From positions 1 through 64,000 of the forward strand of contig JBKPDY010000112.1 of assembly GCA_046728155.1 (NCBI GenBank): a DNA stretch of 64,000 nucleotides, in the 5' to 3' direction. Shown here piece by piece: positions 17,036 to 25,727 of the stretch. Every line of letters starts with the position of its first letter. Positions within the stretch are counted from its first letter, which is position 1. The position numbers and the translations under genes are program-made. The DNA is from CAWDLX01 sp046728155. GTDB taxonomy: Bacteria > Actinomycetota > Actinomycetes > Mycobacteriales > Micromonosporaceae. Under the pieces are notes generated by a model, which saw only the letters and a program-made list of their open reading frames with translations, made no database searches and had not been told where the DNA came from.

Positions 17036-18466
17036 TTGGGAGGAGAGACGTGGGTCGGCGCCTCGGCGGTTCAGATCGCCCGTGCGGTGCAGCGCGGCGA
17101 CACCACCGCGACCGCGGTCGCGGCTGACCACATCGAACACGCGAGGGTGGCCGATCGGGTGATCGGCGCTCTCCGTGTCATACGCGAGGCTGCGGCGCTG
17201 GCCGAGGCAGAGCAGGTCGACGAGCTGCCTGACCTAGCGAACCTGTCGTTGGCGGGCGTGCCCGTGGTGGTGAACGAGAACACCCCGATCGTGGGCCTGC
17301 CGACCTGGAACGGCTCCGAGGCGGTGCGGGCGCCGACGGCCGAGCGGGACCACGAGGTTATACGCCGGTTGCGTGGCGCGGGCGCGGTGGTGGTCGGCCT
17401 CTCCCGGATGTCGGAGCTTGGCTTGTGGCCGACAACGGATGACGCGACGGCGGTCACCCGCAACCCGTGGCGAAGCGACAGGACGGCCGGCGGATCCTCG
17501 GGCGGGTCGGCGGCGGCGGTCGCCGCCCGCATAGTTCCGATCGCCCACGGCACGGACGGACTCGGTTCTCTTCGCGTGCCGGCCGCCTGCTGCGGTGTTG
17601 TCGGATTCAAGCCAGGGCGCGGCGTCATCGCCTACGACCTCGGCGTCAGTCAATGGTTCGGCCTGGCCGAGCACGGGATCCTCGCCGCTGGGGTCGCCGA
17701 CGCCGCGACCGGCTTCGCTGTCCTCGCGGGGCGCAGTACGACTGTGCCGCTCTCCGTCGGACGGGTGCGGGTCGCCGTGTCGGCCCGTAACCCCCTCCAC
17801 GGCAGCCCGCCCGACGCGCAGGTACGCGAAGCTCTGGGCGACGGCGCCCGGGCATTGGTCGCCGCCGGGCACGACGCCGTAAGGGCAGAGCCGCCGCACC
17901 CGGCGCGGCTGGCCATCACAACCATGGCGACCTGGTTCGCTGTCGCGCACCGCGAGGCCGCGGGGGTTGCGCTGGAGAGCCTGCAGCCACGCACACGCAG
18001 ACATGCAGTTCTCGGCGCTCGAGCGCTGCGGCGCGGCCTTGTGCGGGACGGGGAGCGTGCCGACTGGCGGGACCGCTATGTCACGTGGTTCACCGATGGT
18101 GGCTTCGACCTCCTCCTCACGCCGGCGCTGCCCGGCGCGCCACCGGCGGCGGCGTTCTGGTCCCATCAGCCATGGCGGGCCAACATGGCGGCGGGACTGC
18201 GGTGGGCGGCCTATGCCGCGCCGTGGAACCTCGCGGGTCTGCCGGCCCTTGTGCTGCCGATGGGCGTCCGCACGGACGGCCTTCCGTCATCGGTGCAGCT
18301 CGTCGGGCCGCCCGGAGCCGAGGAAGTGATCCTCGCCGTGGCCACTCAGCTCGAGTCGACCCTTCCGTCGCCGCTGCAACCCCCGACATGGCCGCGACTG
18401 GGGTCCGCGCAATCAGTGGTGGATCCGCCAGCAGGAGTGGCTCGATGGCCGAATGTGCCTACCTGA
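17036..18466 (+). CDS. amidase-signature family protein lacking the catalytic lysine
   Basis: 476 aa from TTG 17036, with GGGAGGGGG eight bases upstream. The amidase signature is clear: AGGSSGGSAA (Ser154/Ser155) and DGLGSLRVPA (nucleophile Ser178), then GVVGFKPGRG. The catalytic Lys of the Ser-cisSer-Lys triad normally sits in the GVPxxxKD/KEN motif; here that position reads GVPVVVNEN, an Asn80. The enzyme may therefore be inactive, or use another base. The C-terminal half (LLTPALPGAPP, PWNLAGLPAL) is normal for the family. Substrate unknown. It is followed 58 bases later by the DUF4328 gene. Confidence 0.85.
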   Translation: MGGETWVGASAVQIARAVQRGDTTATAVAADHIEHARVADRVIGALRVIREAAALAEAEQVDELPDLANLSLAGVPVVVNENTPIVGLPTWNGSEAVRAPTAERDHEVIRRLRGAGAVVVGLSRMSELGLWPTTDDATAVTRNPWRSDRTAGGSSGGSAAAVAARIVPIAHGTDGLGSLRVPAACCGVVGFKPGRGVIAYDLGVSQWFGLAEHGILAAGVADAATGFAVLAGRSTTVPLSVGRVRVAVSARNPLHGSPPDAQVREALGDGARALVAAGHDAVRAEPPHPARLAITTMATWFAVAHREAAGVALESLQPRTRRHAVLGARALRRGLVRDGERADWRDRYVTWFTDGGFDLLLTPALPGAPPAAAFWSHQPWRANMAAGLRWAAYAAPWNLAGLPALVLPMGVRTDGLPSSVQLVGPPGAEEVILAVATQLESTLPSPLQPPTWPRLGSAQSVVDPPAGVARWPNVPT

Positions 18467-18524
18467 GACGGCTGTCGACCGGTACGGTCCGAGCAGCGCG
18501 CAAACCCCGGGAGGTGGTCAACAG

Positions 18525-19364
18525 ATGCGATGCCTGTCCTGCGGTAGACCGGTGGCGGCTGTCCTCTACCGGTGCGGCCACTGCGGCGCGCATCTTCCGC
18601 CTCCCCCGGGGTGGGTGGTGCTGTACTCGGAGACGGCCCAGCGGCCGACCGGCGGCGGCCGGCTCCACCGCCCCCTGGACGCCCTAGCGCAGCTCACCAT
18701 GACTGCGCTGTGGATCGCCGCCTTCGCTCAGGCGGCGGCGTGGGTAGTGACCGGCGCGAGTTTACCGTGGACAGTCGAGCAGCCAATGACAGCGGGCCGG
18801 CTACTTCTCGCCATCCCGCTCGGTGTGTACGCCATCAATGGTGCGGCCGCGGCCCTCGGACTCCTCTCGGTCATACTGCTGATAGTCTGGCTCTATCGAG
18901 CTCGGTCCAATGTAGACACATTCTCGGACTCGCGATCCGACTGGGCCCTCGGTTGGACCATCGGTGCGTGGTTCATACCGGTTGCCAATCGCCTTCTGCC
19001 GGCCATGGTGATCGCCGACGTCGCGCGTAACAGCTCCGATGATCCGGTCGGACGAGGGACATCCGCCGTGGCCGCTCGGGTCTGGACATGGTGGGTACTG
19101 CGGCTGCTCCAGCCGATCGTCGGCGGCCTGTGGCTGTTCGTGGCCACGCCTATGCTCGTCGGTGGATTGGGGCGATACGCCGACCTCGACCGACACATGG
19201 TCTTCACCGTGGTTGGTCCGCTCGTCGGCGTTGTCATAGCGTTGGCGGCCGGTCGCCTCGGCAGCCGGGTGGTCGGCGGCGTCAGCCGGGAGCAACGCTA
19301 CCGGGTGGAGAGAATGTGGGCCGGCAGCGTTCGCCCGGACAGCTTACTAACGGACGCTGCATAA
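18525..19364 (+). CDS. DUF4328 membrane protein with zinc ribbon
   Basis: 279 aa from ATG 18525, with GGGAGGTGG upstream. The N-terminus is a zinc ribbon (Cys3, Cys6, Cys17, Cys20 in CLSC and CGHC). Five or so membrane helices follow with the DUF4328 core: VWLYRARSNVD, WALGWTIGAWFIPVANRLLP and WTWWVLRLL. The family is common in actinomycetes with unknown role. The last ten residues (PDSLLTDAA) are encoded by a copy of the 53-bp repeat and contain a rare TTA codon, so the repeat has replaced the original C-terminus. Confidence 0.8.
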   Translation: MRCLSCGRPVAAVLYRCGHCGAHLPPPPGWVVLYSETAQRPTGGGRLHRPLDALAQLTMTALWIAAFAQAAAWVVTGASLPWTVEQPMTAGRLLLAIPLGVYAINGAAAALGLLSVILLIVWLYRARSNVDTFSDSRSDWALGWTIGAWFIPVANRLLPAMVIADVARNSSDDPVGRGTSAVAARVWTWWVLRLLQPIVGGLWLFVATPMLVGGLGRYADLDRHMVFTVVGPLVGVVIALAAGRLGSRVVGGVSREQRYRVERMWAGSVRPDSLLTDAA

Positions 19365-19382
19365 GACGGCGTCCGTACTAAC
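19329..19382 (+). repeat. 53-bp dispersed repeat, copy B
   Basis: Starts GTTCGCCCGGAC and ends GTCCGTACTAAC. Its first half encodes the end of the DUF4328 protein, including the stop codon. Internally ACGGACGC and GCGTCCGT form a perfect 8-bp stem around an 11-base loop. This copy is the closest to the consensus ends. The remaining gap to greA (19383-19576) has no gene, although LVQALRAAGYDLTFAV in one frame may be a gene fragment. Confidence 0.75.
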
Positions 19383-19576
19383 GTCATGCGCTTTCGCGGC
19401 GGGCCGGGATCATCAATTCGTACGACGACGATCGCAGCCGCCTCGATGCACGCGTCCTTGGCCGCCGGTGGCCCGGTTCGCGTCCGATCGTCTGGTACAG
19501 GCGTTGCGAGCGGCTGGCTACGACCTTACGTTCGCCGTGCGGGAGACGCATTGAGCCTGACTGTCGCCATCGCTGA

Positions 19577-20077
19577 TCAGCCGGTAAACGCCTCGAAGCT
19601 GACTACGGTGGCCTTGATGTCTGCCCCGCTCGGCGCTGTGTACGTCACGGTCTGGCCCTGGCCGGCGCCGAGAATTGCCTGCCCCAGAGCCGACTCGGGG
19701 CTGTAGACCTTCAGGTCCGTGGTTGAGGCGATCTCCCGGGAACCGAGCAGGAACGTCTCGGTGTCGGTCTCATCATCATCGAAGTAGATCGTTACGACGG
19801 TACCCGGAGCGATCGTGGTGCCGTTGGCGGCCGCACCCACGTGTGCGGTGCGGAGCAGCTCCTGGAGGTAACGGATCCGCCCCTCCATTTTGCCCTGCTC
19901 CTCCCGGGCCGCGTGGTATCCGCCGTTCTCCCGTAGATCGCCCTCTTCCCGGCGGGCGTTGATCTCCGCTGCGATCAAGGGTCGCGCCGCGATGAGACGC
20001 TCGAGCTCGGCCTGCAACCGGTCGTGCGCGTCCTGGGAGAGCCAGGTCGCAGAGGTATCAGGGCCAGTCGTGGACAC
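19577..20077 (-). CDS. greA: transcription elongation factor GreA
   Basis: 166 aa from GTG 20077, with GAGGAG upstream. GreA rescues backtracked RNA polymerase by stimulating transcript cleavage. The N-terminal coiled coil carries the catalytic tip acidic pair in REEGDLRENGGYHAAREEQ, and the C-terminal domain has the SPESALGQAILG motif. Length is typical. It is positioned as Rv1080c, between metB and mca. Confidence 0.95.
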   Translation of the reverse strand: MSTTGPDTSATWLSQDAHDRLQAELERLIAARPLIAAEINARREEGDLRENGGYHAAREEQGKMEGRIRYLQELLRTAHVGAAANGTTIAPGTVVTIYFDDDETDTETFLLGSREIASTTDLKVYSPESALGQAILGAGQGQTVTYTAPSGADIKATVVSFEAFTG

Positions 20078-20211
20078 GAAATCTCCTCGGTGTTGCCACA
20101 CGCCTTTCCTGGGTGGGACGTGTGTTGGTCCGGTGACGGTCGGACTATCCAAGGTACCAAAGAAGGGCATCTCACTTCACGGCCGAAATCGCGTTGAGAC
20201 GTGAGCGGAGG

Positions 20212-20649
20212 TCAGCGCGGCGGACCGCATCCCGGAACCGTGCCCGCAAATGCACGCTCACTGGTCGTGAGCTTGTATGTGACATGCGTCGCATTCTGGC
20301 CGTCTGGGGCCGGCGGCACAGGAATCTCAGCGCCCCCGACCTGTTCGCCGGTTCTGGTCTCGGCGATGACCGTGCACGATGCGCCCGACCCGGCGGGCAG
20401 GGTCACCTCGAAGGTAACGGTCACCGATGTATCGGTCACGGCCGTCGTGGTGACGCTGCTGACGCGGTACGGGGCGGCTACGTACTGGTTGTAAAGCTTG
20501 ATCGCGATGGCCACGCCGGCGGCGCCCACGACGACGGCGAGCAGCCCTGCGATCAGTCGGCGCCGGCGCTGGCGAACCGGATCACGCCGGCGTCCGTACC
20601 GTCCGGGCGGGAACTCCGGGGCACTCGTTCGCGAGCCGTTCGCTGCCAC
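20212..20649 (-). CDS. DUF4307 membrane protein
   Basis: 145 aa from GTG 20649. A basic, probably disordered N-terminus (about 30 residues) precedes one transmembrane helix (about residues 31-52) and an extracytoplasmic strand-rich domain containing two cysteines (SCTVIAE and PGCGPP) that could pair. Matches the DUF4307 layout and the Rv1081c position next to mca. Function unknown; conserved linkage to mca and greA suggests an envelope role tied to mycothiol-using actinobacteria. It is divergent from mca. Confidence 0.82.
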   Translation of the reverse strand: MAANGSRTSAPEFPPGRYGRRRDPVRQRRRRLIAGLLAVVVGAAGVAIAIKLYNQYVAAPYRVSSVTTTAVTDTSVTVTFEVTLPAGSGASCTVIAETRTGEQVGGAEIPVPPAPDGQNATHVTYKLTTSERAFAGTVPGCGPPR

Positions 20650-20729
20650 GGCGCAGCCCTTTCGTCGGTCGGGTCGGCTAGCGTTGTCATCCTCCCAGCA
20701 CTTGGACGATAACCCCGAGGAGTTCAGCC

Positions 20730-21656
20730 GTGACCGAAGGCCTGCGCCTGATGGCCGTGCACGCCCACCCTGACGACGAATCGAGCAAGGGCGCGGCCGC
20801 GATGGCCCGCTACGTCGCCGAAGGCGTCGAGGTCATGGTCGTCACCTGTACCGGAGGCGAGCGCGGCAGCGTGCTGAATCCCAAGATGGACCGGCCCGAG
20901 GTCGTGGCGAACATGGCCGAGATCCGCCGGGCCGAAATGGCCCGGGCCAGGGAGATCCTCGGTGTCCGTCAGGAGTGGCTGGGGTTCGTCGATTCCGGGC
21001 TCCCGGAGGGTGATCCACCGCCGCCGCTTCCCGAGGGCAGCTTCGCCCTGGTGGACCCGCAGGCTGCCGCCGAGCCCCTGGTCAGTCTCATGCGGTCGTT
21101 CCGGCCGCACGTGGTTACGACGTACGACGAGCGGGGAGGCTACCCGCATCCGGACCACGTCATGTGCCATACGGTCAGCGTGGTCGCGTTCGACGCGGCT
21201 GGAGATCCCGACCGCTTCCTGGGCACGGGCGAGCCGTGGCAGCCGCTGAAGTTGTACTACAACATGGCCTTCTCCCGGGCGCGGGTGGTCGCTATGCATG
21301 AGGCGATGCTCGCGGCCGGGCTCGAGTCACCGTATGGCGAGTGGCTCAAGGAGTGGTCCGAGAGCGACGACGAAGGGGATTCGGTCAACCGGATCACCAC
21401 CCGGGTGCCTTGCGCCGACTACTTCGCTGTCCGCGACGAAGCCTTGCGCGCGCACGCGACGCAGGTGGATCCAGAGGGATTCTGGTTCCGGGTGCCGCTG
21501 GAGATCCAGCGGGCGGCCTGGCCAACCGAGGACTTCGAACTTGCGCGGTCGCTGGTCGATGCCCCGTTGCCCGAGGACGACCTGTTCGCCGGCGTACGCG
21601 AAACTTCGACTGCACCGAACCGGCTAGTGGATCATGAGGCGGGCGGCGTAGCGTGA
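20730..21656 (+). CDS. mca: mycothiol S-conjugate amidase
   Basis: 308 aa from GTG 20730, with GAGGAG upstream. LmbE/PIG-L-type zinc hydrolase that cleaves mycothiol S-conjugates to mercapturates and GlcN-inositol, for detoxification. Zinc ligands are seen in HAHPDDE (residues 11-17) and HPDH (YPHPDHV, near residue 141). The longer form, about 300 aa with the KLYYNMAFSR region, distinguishes Mca from the paralogous deacetylase MshB. Equivalent to Rv1082. Its presence says the organism makes mycothiol. Confidence 0.92.
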   Translation: MTEGLRLMAVHAHPDDESSKGAAAMARYVAEGVEVMVVTCTGGERGSVLNPKMDRPEVVANMAEIRRAEMARAREILGVRQEWLGFVDSGLPEGDPPPPLPEGSFALVDPQAAAEPLVSLMRSFRPHVVTTYDERGGYPHPDHVMCHTVSVVAFDAAGDPDRFLGTGEPWQPLKLYYNMAFSRARVVAMHEAMLAAGLESPYGEWLKEWSESDDEGDSVNRITTRVPCADYFAVRDEALRAHATQVDPEGFWFRVPLEIQRAAWPTEDFELARSLVDAPLPEDDLFAGVRETSTAPNRLVDHEAGGVA

Positions 21657-21683
21657 TAAGCAACGGTGGCGAGGAGTACGACC

Positions 21684-21935
21684 GTGAGTTGGATTCTGGC
21701 GGACAACAACTTTGGTGACACGCGAGCGGGTGGGCTTGCCGGTCCGACCGGTCTTGTTGTGATTTTGCTTCTCGTGGTGGGCACGATCTTCTTAATCCGC
21801 AACATGAATGCCCGTCTGCGACGGCTTCCGGAGCGATTCGGCCCCGATCCGGAAACCGACGACGGGGAACACGAGCCAGCCGAGCAGGCGTCGGGCGTCG
21901 ATGAAGGATCGCAGCCTGACGAAAAGACGACCTAG
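21684..21935 (+). CDS. small single-pass membrane protein
   Basis: 83 aa from GTG 21684, with GAGGAG seven bases upstream; GTG 21666 is an alternative. One transmembrane helix (about residues 20-40, GLVVILLLVVGTIFLI) is followed by RNMNARLRRLPERFG and an acidic, Glu/Asp-rich tail. It matches the size and position of Rv1083, always beside mca. Likely cotranscribed with mca (27-base gap). Role unknown. Confidence 0.72.
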   Translation: MSWILADNNFGDTRAGGLAGPTGLVVILLLVVGTIFLIRNMNARLRRLPERFGPDPETDDGEHEPAEQASGVDEGSQPDEKTT

Positions 21936-22048
21936 GCTCGCGTGTAACCGCGAGAATACTGACCTGTTCGCCATTTCCATTCATCCCTGCTCTGTATTAA
22001 CCTCCCGACGCGAGGAAAACCACGTCGACTGCTAGCCGCGGAGGGGGA

Positions 22049-24580
22049 ATGAGCGGCGGGTCTGGCGTTGAGCTACGCGTACGGGCCGAATCTGCGCTGA
22101 CGGACGCAGCGAGCAGGCCGGGGGTCTCCCGGCGGTGCCGGCTGGTCGTCCTTGCGGTGGTCGCCGCCTCGGGTTGCGTGGCGTGTGGCCTCGTGATCGC
22201 GCGCGCAAATATGTGGGCCCTGCCGGGACCGTCATTCTGGTTGTCCGCGGCCGTGGTAGCCGCCGCGCAGTTTGCTCGGATCAGGGTTCGGATCGGCGCC
22301 GACTACGTGCTCGTCGCGTGGGGCGAGGTCGCCAGCATCACCTCGCTCTGCCTGATACCGGCTGTGTGGGCGCCTCTGGCCGGGGCCGTCGGAGCGATGG
22401 TGGCGCACATCGACCGCCTCGTCACCGCCGCGCCCGGGCAGCGCCTCCGGGTGCCGTACGCGATCTGTTCGCTGACGATCGCCTCTACCGCCGCCGCCAT
22501 CGTCGTCTGGGTGTTCGACCGCGTCCGCGCGGCTCAGATCCATCCGGGCAGCGTGGCGGCCGTTGCTGTACTCGTGCTCGCCGGACTGGCGTACTTCGGT
22601 ACATCTACGGTTCTCGCAACAGCCTGGCTGGCCGACGACCGCGGCTTTCTGGCTGCCTGGCGCCGCACAGCGCGCGCCAAGGGCATGATGCTGCCCGGCA
22701 ACATCGCGGTCGGTTCGGCGGTTGCGATGGCCTTCGCGACCGACGCTCGGTGGCTGGCCGGGCTCGTCCCGGTCTTCGTAGTCGTTCACCGCGTGTACCT
22801 CTATCGGGCACGGATCGACGCCGGCTCGCGATGGTGGGAGAACCTCGCCGTGGCAACCCGAGGTTTGAGCCACGACGATGCGAGGGCGGTCACGGCAGCG
22901 GCGCTGCGCGGCGCGAGGACGCTGTTCGGGTCCGCGCAGGTGCAGGTGGCCCTACGGCGTGACCGGGCAGACGCTGCGGGCGACCCCTGGGTCTGGTACG
23001 GCTCGGGGGGTCCCGATGGCGCGGTCACGCTCCCCGCCGCGGCGAGCCCGATATCTGGCCCCCATGTCGTCGCCCGGCCGCTGATCGCAGGCGATGCGGC
23101 ACTGGGCGAGATGCGGCTCGCCCTGGATCGGTCAAAGCGTCTCGACCCGGCGGCGGACCTGGTCTTCTCGACCTACGTGCACGCCGTCGCGAACGCCCTC
23201 AACGACGCGGCGACACACCACGATCTCGAGGTCATGGCCGCCCGGTTCGCATTCGAGGCTGTCCACGATCCGCTGACGGGCCTGCCGAACAGATCGACGC
23301 TGATCCTGAGCGGCGATGACGAATTGAGACGGCGCTCCACCGGAGCCGCGGCTGCGCTCATCCTGCTTGACGTGGACGCGTTCCGGGCGGTCAACGACAC
23401 GCTGAGCCTGGCGGCCGGCGACCAACTGCTCTGCACGATCGGGGAGCGGCTGCGCGGCGCGACGCGCCCAGGCGAGACGCTCGCCCGGCTGGGTGGGGAT
23501 GAGTTCGCGCTGTTGTTGTCCGGTGACTCGCCGATCGATACCGCGATCGACCGAGCGCGGGAGCTCGCCTCCCTGGTGGCGACGCCTGTCGAGGTCGCCG
23601 GTGTCACGATAGGTGTGACGGCCACGGTCGGTGTCGGAGTCGTCTATGTCGGCGGCGATTCAGATCAACGCTCTGGGCCTGACATGGCTGAGCTGATACG
23701 CAGGGCGGGCCGCGCTGTACGCCAGGCCCGACGCGACGGGGCCGTGGTGGCCCGCTACGGTGAGGCGCCCGTTCCGGGGAACAGTCGAGCCGATCGCCAC
23801 GCCGTTCTCGCCGACATGCGCGACGCGCTGGCCGCCAATGATCAGCTCGGTGTGGTGGTCCAGCCTGTGGTCGACCTCACGACCGGAGTTCCAACCGGTG
23901 CCGAGTTCCTTGTCCGTTGGCGCCATCCGACGCGCGGCCTTCTCCTGCCCGCGGCATTCATCGACGCCGTTGAGGGGAGCGACCTCGCCGCCGGACTGAC
24001 GGGCCGGATCGTGACGCTGGCCTTGGAAGCCGCCGCGGACTGGGCGCGGGTGGGGATCGGCGTGCCGGTCACGGTCAACCTCTGCGCCCGTTGTTCACTC
24101 GATCCCCAGCTGCCACACAAGATCGCTCATTGCCTGCGGGCGCACGGTGTCCCGGCCGACCGCCTGATACTGGAGATCACCGAGGGCGTCATGGTCGCCG
24201 ATCCGGAACGGGTCGAACGGTCGGTCACGGCGCTGCGCGAGCTCGGCGTACAGATATCGGTCGGAGATTTTGGCAATGCGTCGGCGTCGCTGGAGCTGCT
24301 GGCGCGGTGCCGGGTCGACGAGGTGAAGATCGACCGATCGTTCGTCGCCGCGATGACGACATCACTGGAGACGGCCGCGATCGTAGCCGCCGCAGTGGAC
24401 CTCGCCCGGGCGCTCGGCATCCGCGTCGTGGCCGAGGCGGTCGAGCTCGCTGAGCAGCGCGACGCGCTGATGGCACTGGGCGTCAGGCGTGCGCAGGGCC
24501 ATCTCTTCTACCCGCCACTGTCCCCTGTGGAGGCAGCAGAGGTGCTCGGGCGCATCGCCCGGGCACAGCCGGTACTGTGA
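22049..24580 (+). CDS. membrane-bound GGDEF-EAL protein
   Basis: 843 aa. N-terminal membrane region (about residues 25-255, seven or eight hydrophobic segments), a GAF-like linker to about residue 395, then GGDEF (to about 565) and EAL (about 580-840). The diguanylate cyclase motif is intact (ARLGGDEFALL); the I-site position reads RPGE rather than RxxD, so product inhibition may be weak. The EAL domain reads EFLVRW, keeps Asn, Glu, Lys and QG motifs (VNLCAR, LEITEG, VKIDRSF, AQGHLF) but has GDFG in place of DDFG, losing one metal-binding Asp. It may make c-di-GMP and only bind, not cleave, it. Its stop overlaps the next ORF frame. Confidence 0.9.
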   Translation: MSGGSGVELRVRAESALTDAASRPGVSRRCRLVVLAVVAASGCVACGLVIARANMWALPGPSFWLSAAVVAAAQFARIRVRIGADYVLVAWGEVASITSLCLIPAVWAPLAGAVGAMVAHIDRLVTAAPGQRLRVPYAICSLTIASTAAAIVVWVFDRVRAAQIHPGSVAAVAVLVLAGLAYFGTSTVLATAWLADDRGFLAAWRRTARAKGMMLPGNIAVGSAVAMAFATDARWLAGLVPVFVVVHRVYLYRARIDAGSRWWENLAVATRGLSHDDARAVTAAALRGARTLFGSAQVQVALRRDRADAAGDPWVWYGSGGPDGAVTLPAAASPISGPHVVARPLIAGDAALGEMRLALDRSKRLDPAADLVFSTYVHAVANALNDAATHHDLEVMAARFAFEAVHDPLTGLPNRSTLILSGDDELRRRSTGAAAALILLDVDAFRAVNDTLSLAAGDQLLCTIGERLRGATRPGETLARLGGDEFALLLSGDSPIDTAIDRARELASLVATPVEVAGVTIGVTATVGVGVVYVGGDSDQRSGPDMAELIRRAGRAVRQARRDGAVVARYGEAPVPGNSRADRHAVLADMRDALAANDQLGVVVQPVVDLTTGVPTGAEFLVRWRHPTRGLLLPAAFIDAVEGSDLAAGLTGRIVTLALEAAADWARVGIGVPVTVNLCARCSLDPQLPHKIAHCLRAHGVPADRLILEITEGVMVADPERVERSVTALRELGVQISVGDFGNASASLELLARCRVDEVKIDRSFVAAMTTSLETAAIVAAAVDLARALGIRVVAEAVELAEQRDALMALGVRRAQGHLFYPPLSPVEAAEVLGRIARAQPVL

Positions 24581-24609
24581 CAGGAACGGCGCTTGGCGAA
24601 GGAGGGCTC

Positions 24610-25710
24610 GTGCAGCTCAACGAGGTCAGCCCACCGGGCCGCCTGGCCGAGCAGGGTGAAGGCATCAGCCCGGACGAGTTGGCCCTGGCGGCTCGCAACC
24701 ATGGCATGCCGCTTGAGGCGATGCGATACGACCTCACTCCGCCCGGGCTGCATTACCTGCTCGTGCACTACGACATTCCATACGTTGACGGTGCCGCCTG
24801 GCGGCTGCGGGTTGACGGTCTGGTCGAGCGGCCGCTCACGCTGGACCTCCCTGGGCTGCAGGCCAGGCCGGCCCGAACCGTGCGGCTCACGATGGAGTGC
24901 GCCGGCAACGGACGAGCGCGCTTGGAGCCTCGCCCGGTGAGCCAGCCATGGCTGGTCGAGGCCGTCGGAACCGCCGACTGGACAGGTGTCCCGCTACGCG
25001 ATGTGCTCGGCCCGGCAGGCTTGGAAGCGAACGGCGTCGAGATCGTCTTCACCGGGGTGGACCACGGCATCGAGCGTGGGGTGGAGCAGGACTACCAACG
25101 CAGCCTTCCCCTGGGCGATGCGATGGAGCCCGACGTGCTCCTCGCCTATGCGATGAATGGCGCGCCGCTGGCTCCCCAGCATGGGTACCCAGTTCGGCTC
25201 GTGGTTCCCGGCTGGTACGGGATGGCCCACGTCAAGTGGCTATCGCGGATCGAGATCGTCAGCGAGCCGTTCACCGGTTTCCAGCAGACGGTCGCCTACC
25301 GGATGAGGCAGGACTCCGACGAGCCCGGCGACCCGGTCACGCGGATCACCCCCCGAGCCCTGGTGATCCCGCCCGGCTTCCCCGACTTCATGTCCCGCGC
25401 CAGGCTCGTGCATGCCGGTTCTGTTGTCTTGGAAGGACGTGCCTGGTCGGGTCGGTCGCCGGTGGCGGCCGTCGAGCTCACTGTCGACGGTGGACGGTCA
25501 TGGGCGCCGGCTGAGCTCGACCCCCCCGGCGACCACCGGTGGGCCTGGCGGCGTTGGCGGCATACCTGGAATGTGGCCGAGGGCTCGTACGTCCTCGGCG
25601 CGAGGGCGATCGCTGCGGACGGTGAGACCCAGCCGGTCGAGCAGAATTGGAACCGCGGTGGCTTTGCCAACAATGCAATTCAGCGGATTCCGGTAACTTG
25701 TCTCGACTGA
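24610..25710 (+). CDS. molybdopterin-dependent sulfite oxidase family protein
   Basis: 366 aa from GTG 24610, which has GAAGGAG upstream; GTG 24577 overlaps the previous stop and is an alternative. The Mo-coordinating cysteine is Cys97 in MECAGNGR, followed by the GVDHGIERGVEQDYQRS and GYPVRLVVPGWYGMAHVKWL motifs of the Mo-pterin domain, then the C-terminal dimerisation (Ig-like) domain with VAAVELTVDGGRSW. No Tat signal is present, so a cytoplasmic enzyme is implied, as for some SorA-like proteins. Electron acceptor and substrate (sulfite is likeliest) are not shown. It is probably cotranscribed with the GGDEF-EAL gene, an unusual pairing. Confidence 0.87.
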   Translation: MQLNEVSPPGRLAEQGEGISPDELALAARNHGMPLEAMRYDLTPPGLHYLLVHYDIPYVDGAAWRLRVDGLVERPLTLDLPGLQARPARTVRLTMECAGNGRARLEPRPVSQPWLVEAVGTADWTGVPLRDVLGPAGLEANGVEIVFTGVDHGIERGVEQDYQRSLPLGDAMEPDVLLAYAMNGAPLAPQHGYPVRLVVPGWYGMAHVKWLSRIEIVSEPFTGFQQTVAYRMRQDSDEPGDPVTRITPRALVIPPGFPDFMSRARLVHAGSVVLEGRAWSGRSPVAAVELTVDGGRSWAPAELDPPGDHRWAWRRWRHTWNVAEGSYVLGARAIAADGETQPVEQNWNRGGFANNAIQRIPVTCLD

Positions 25711-25727
25711 TCCGGCTTGGCGGCGCG

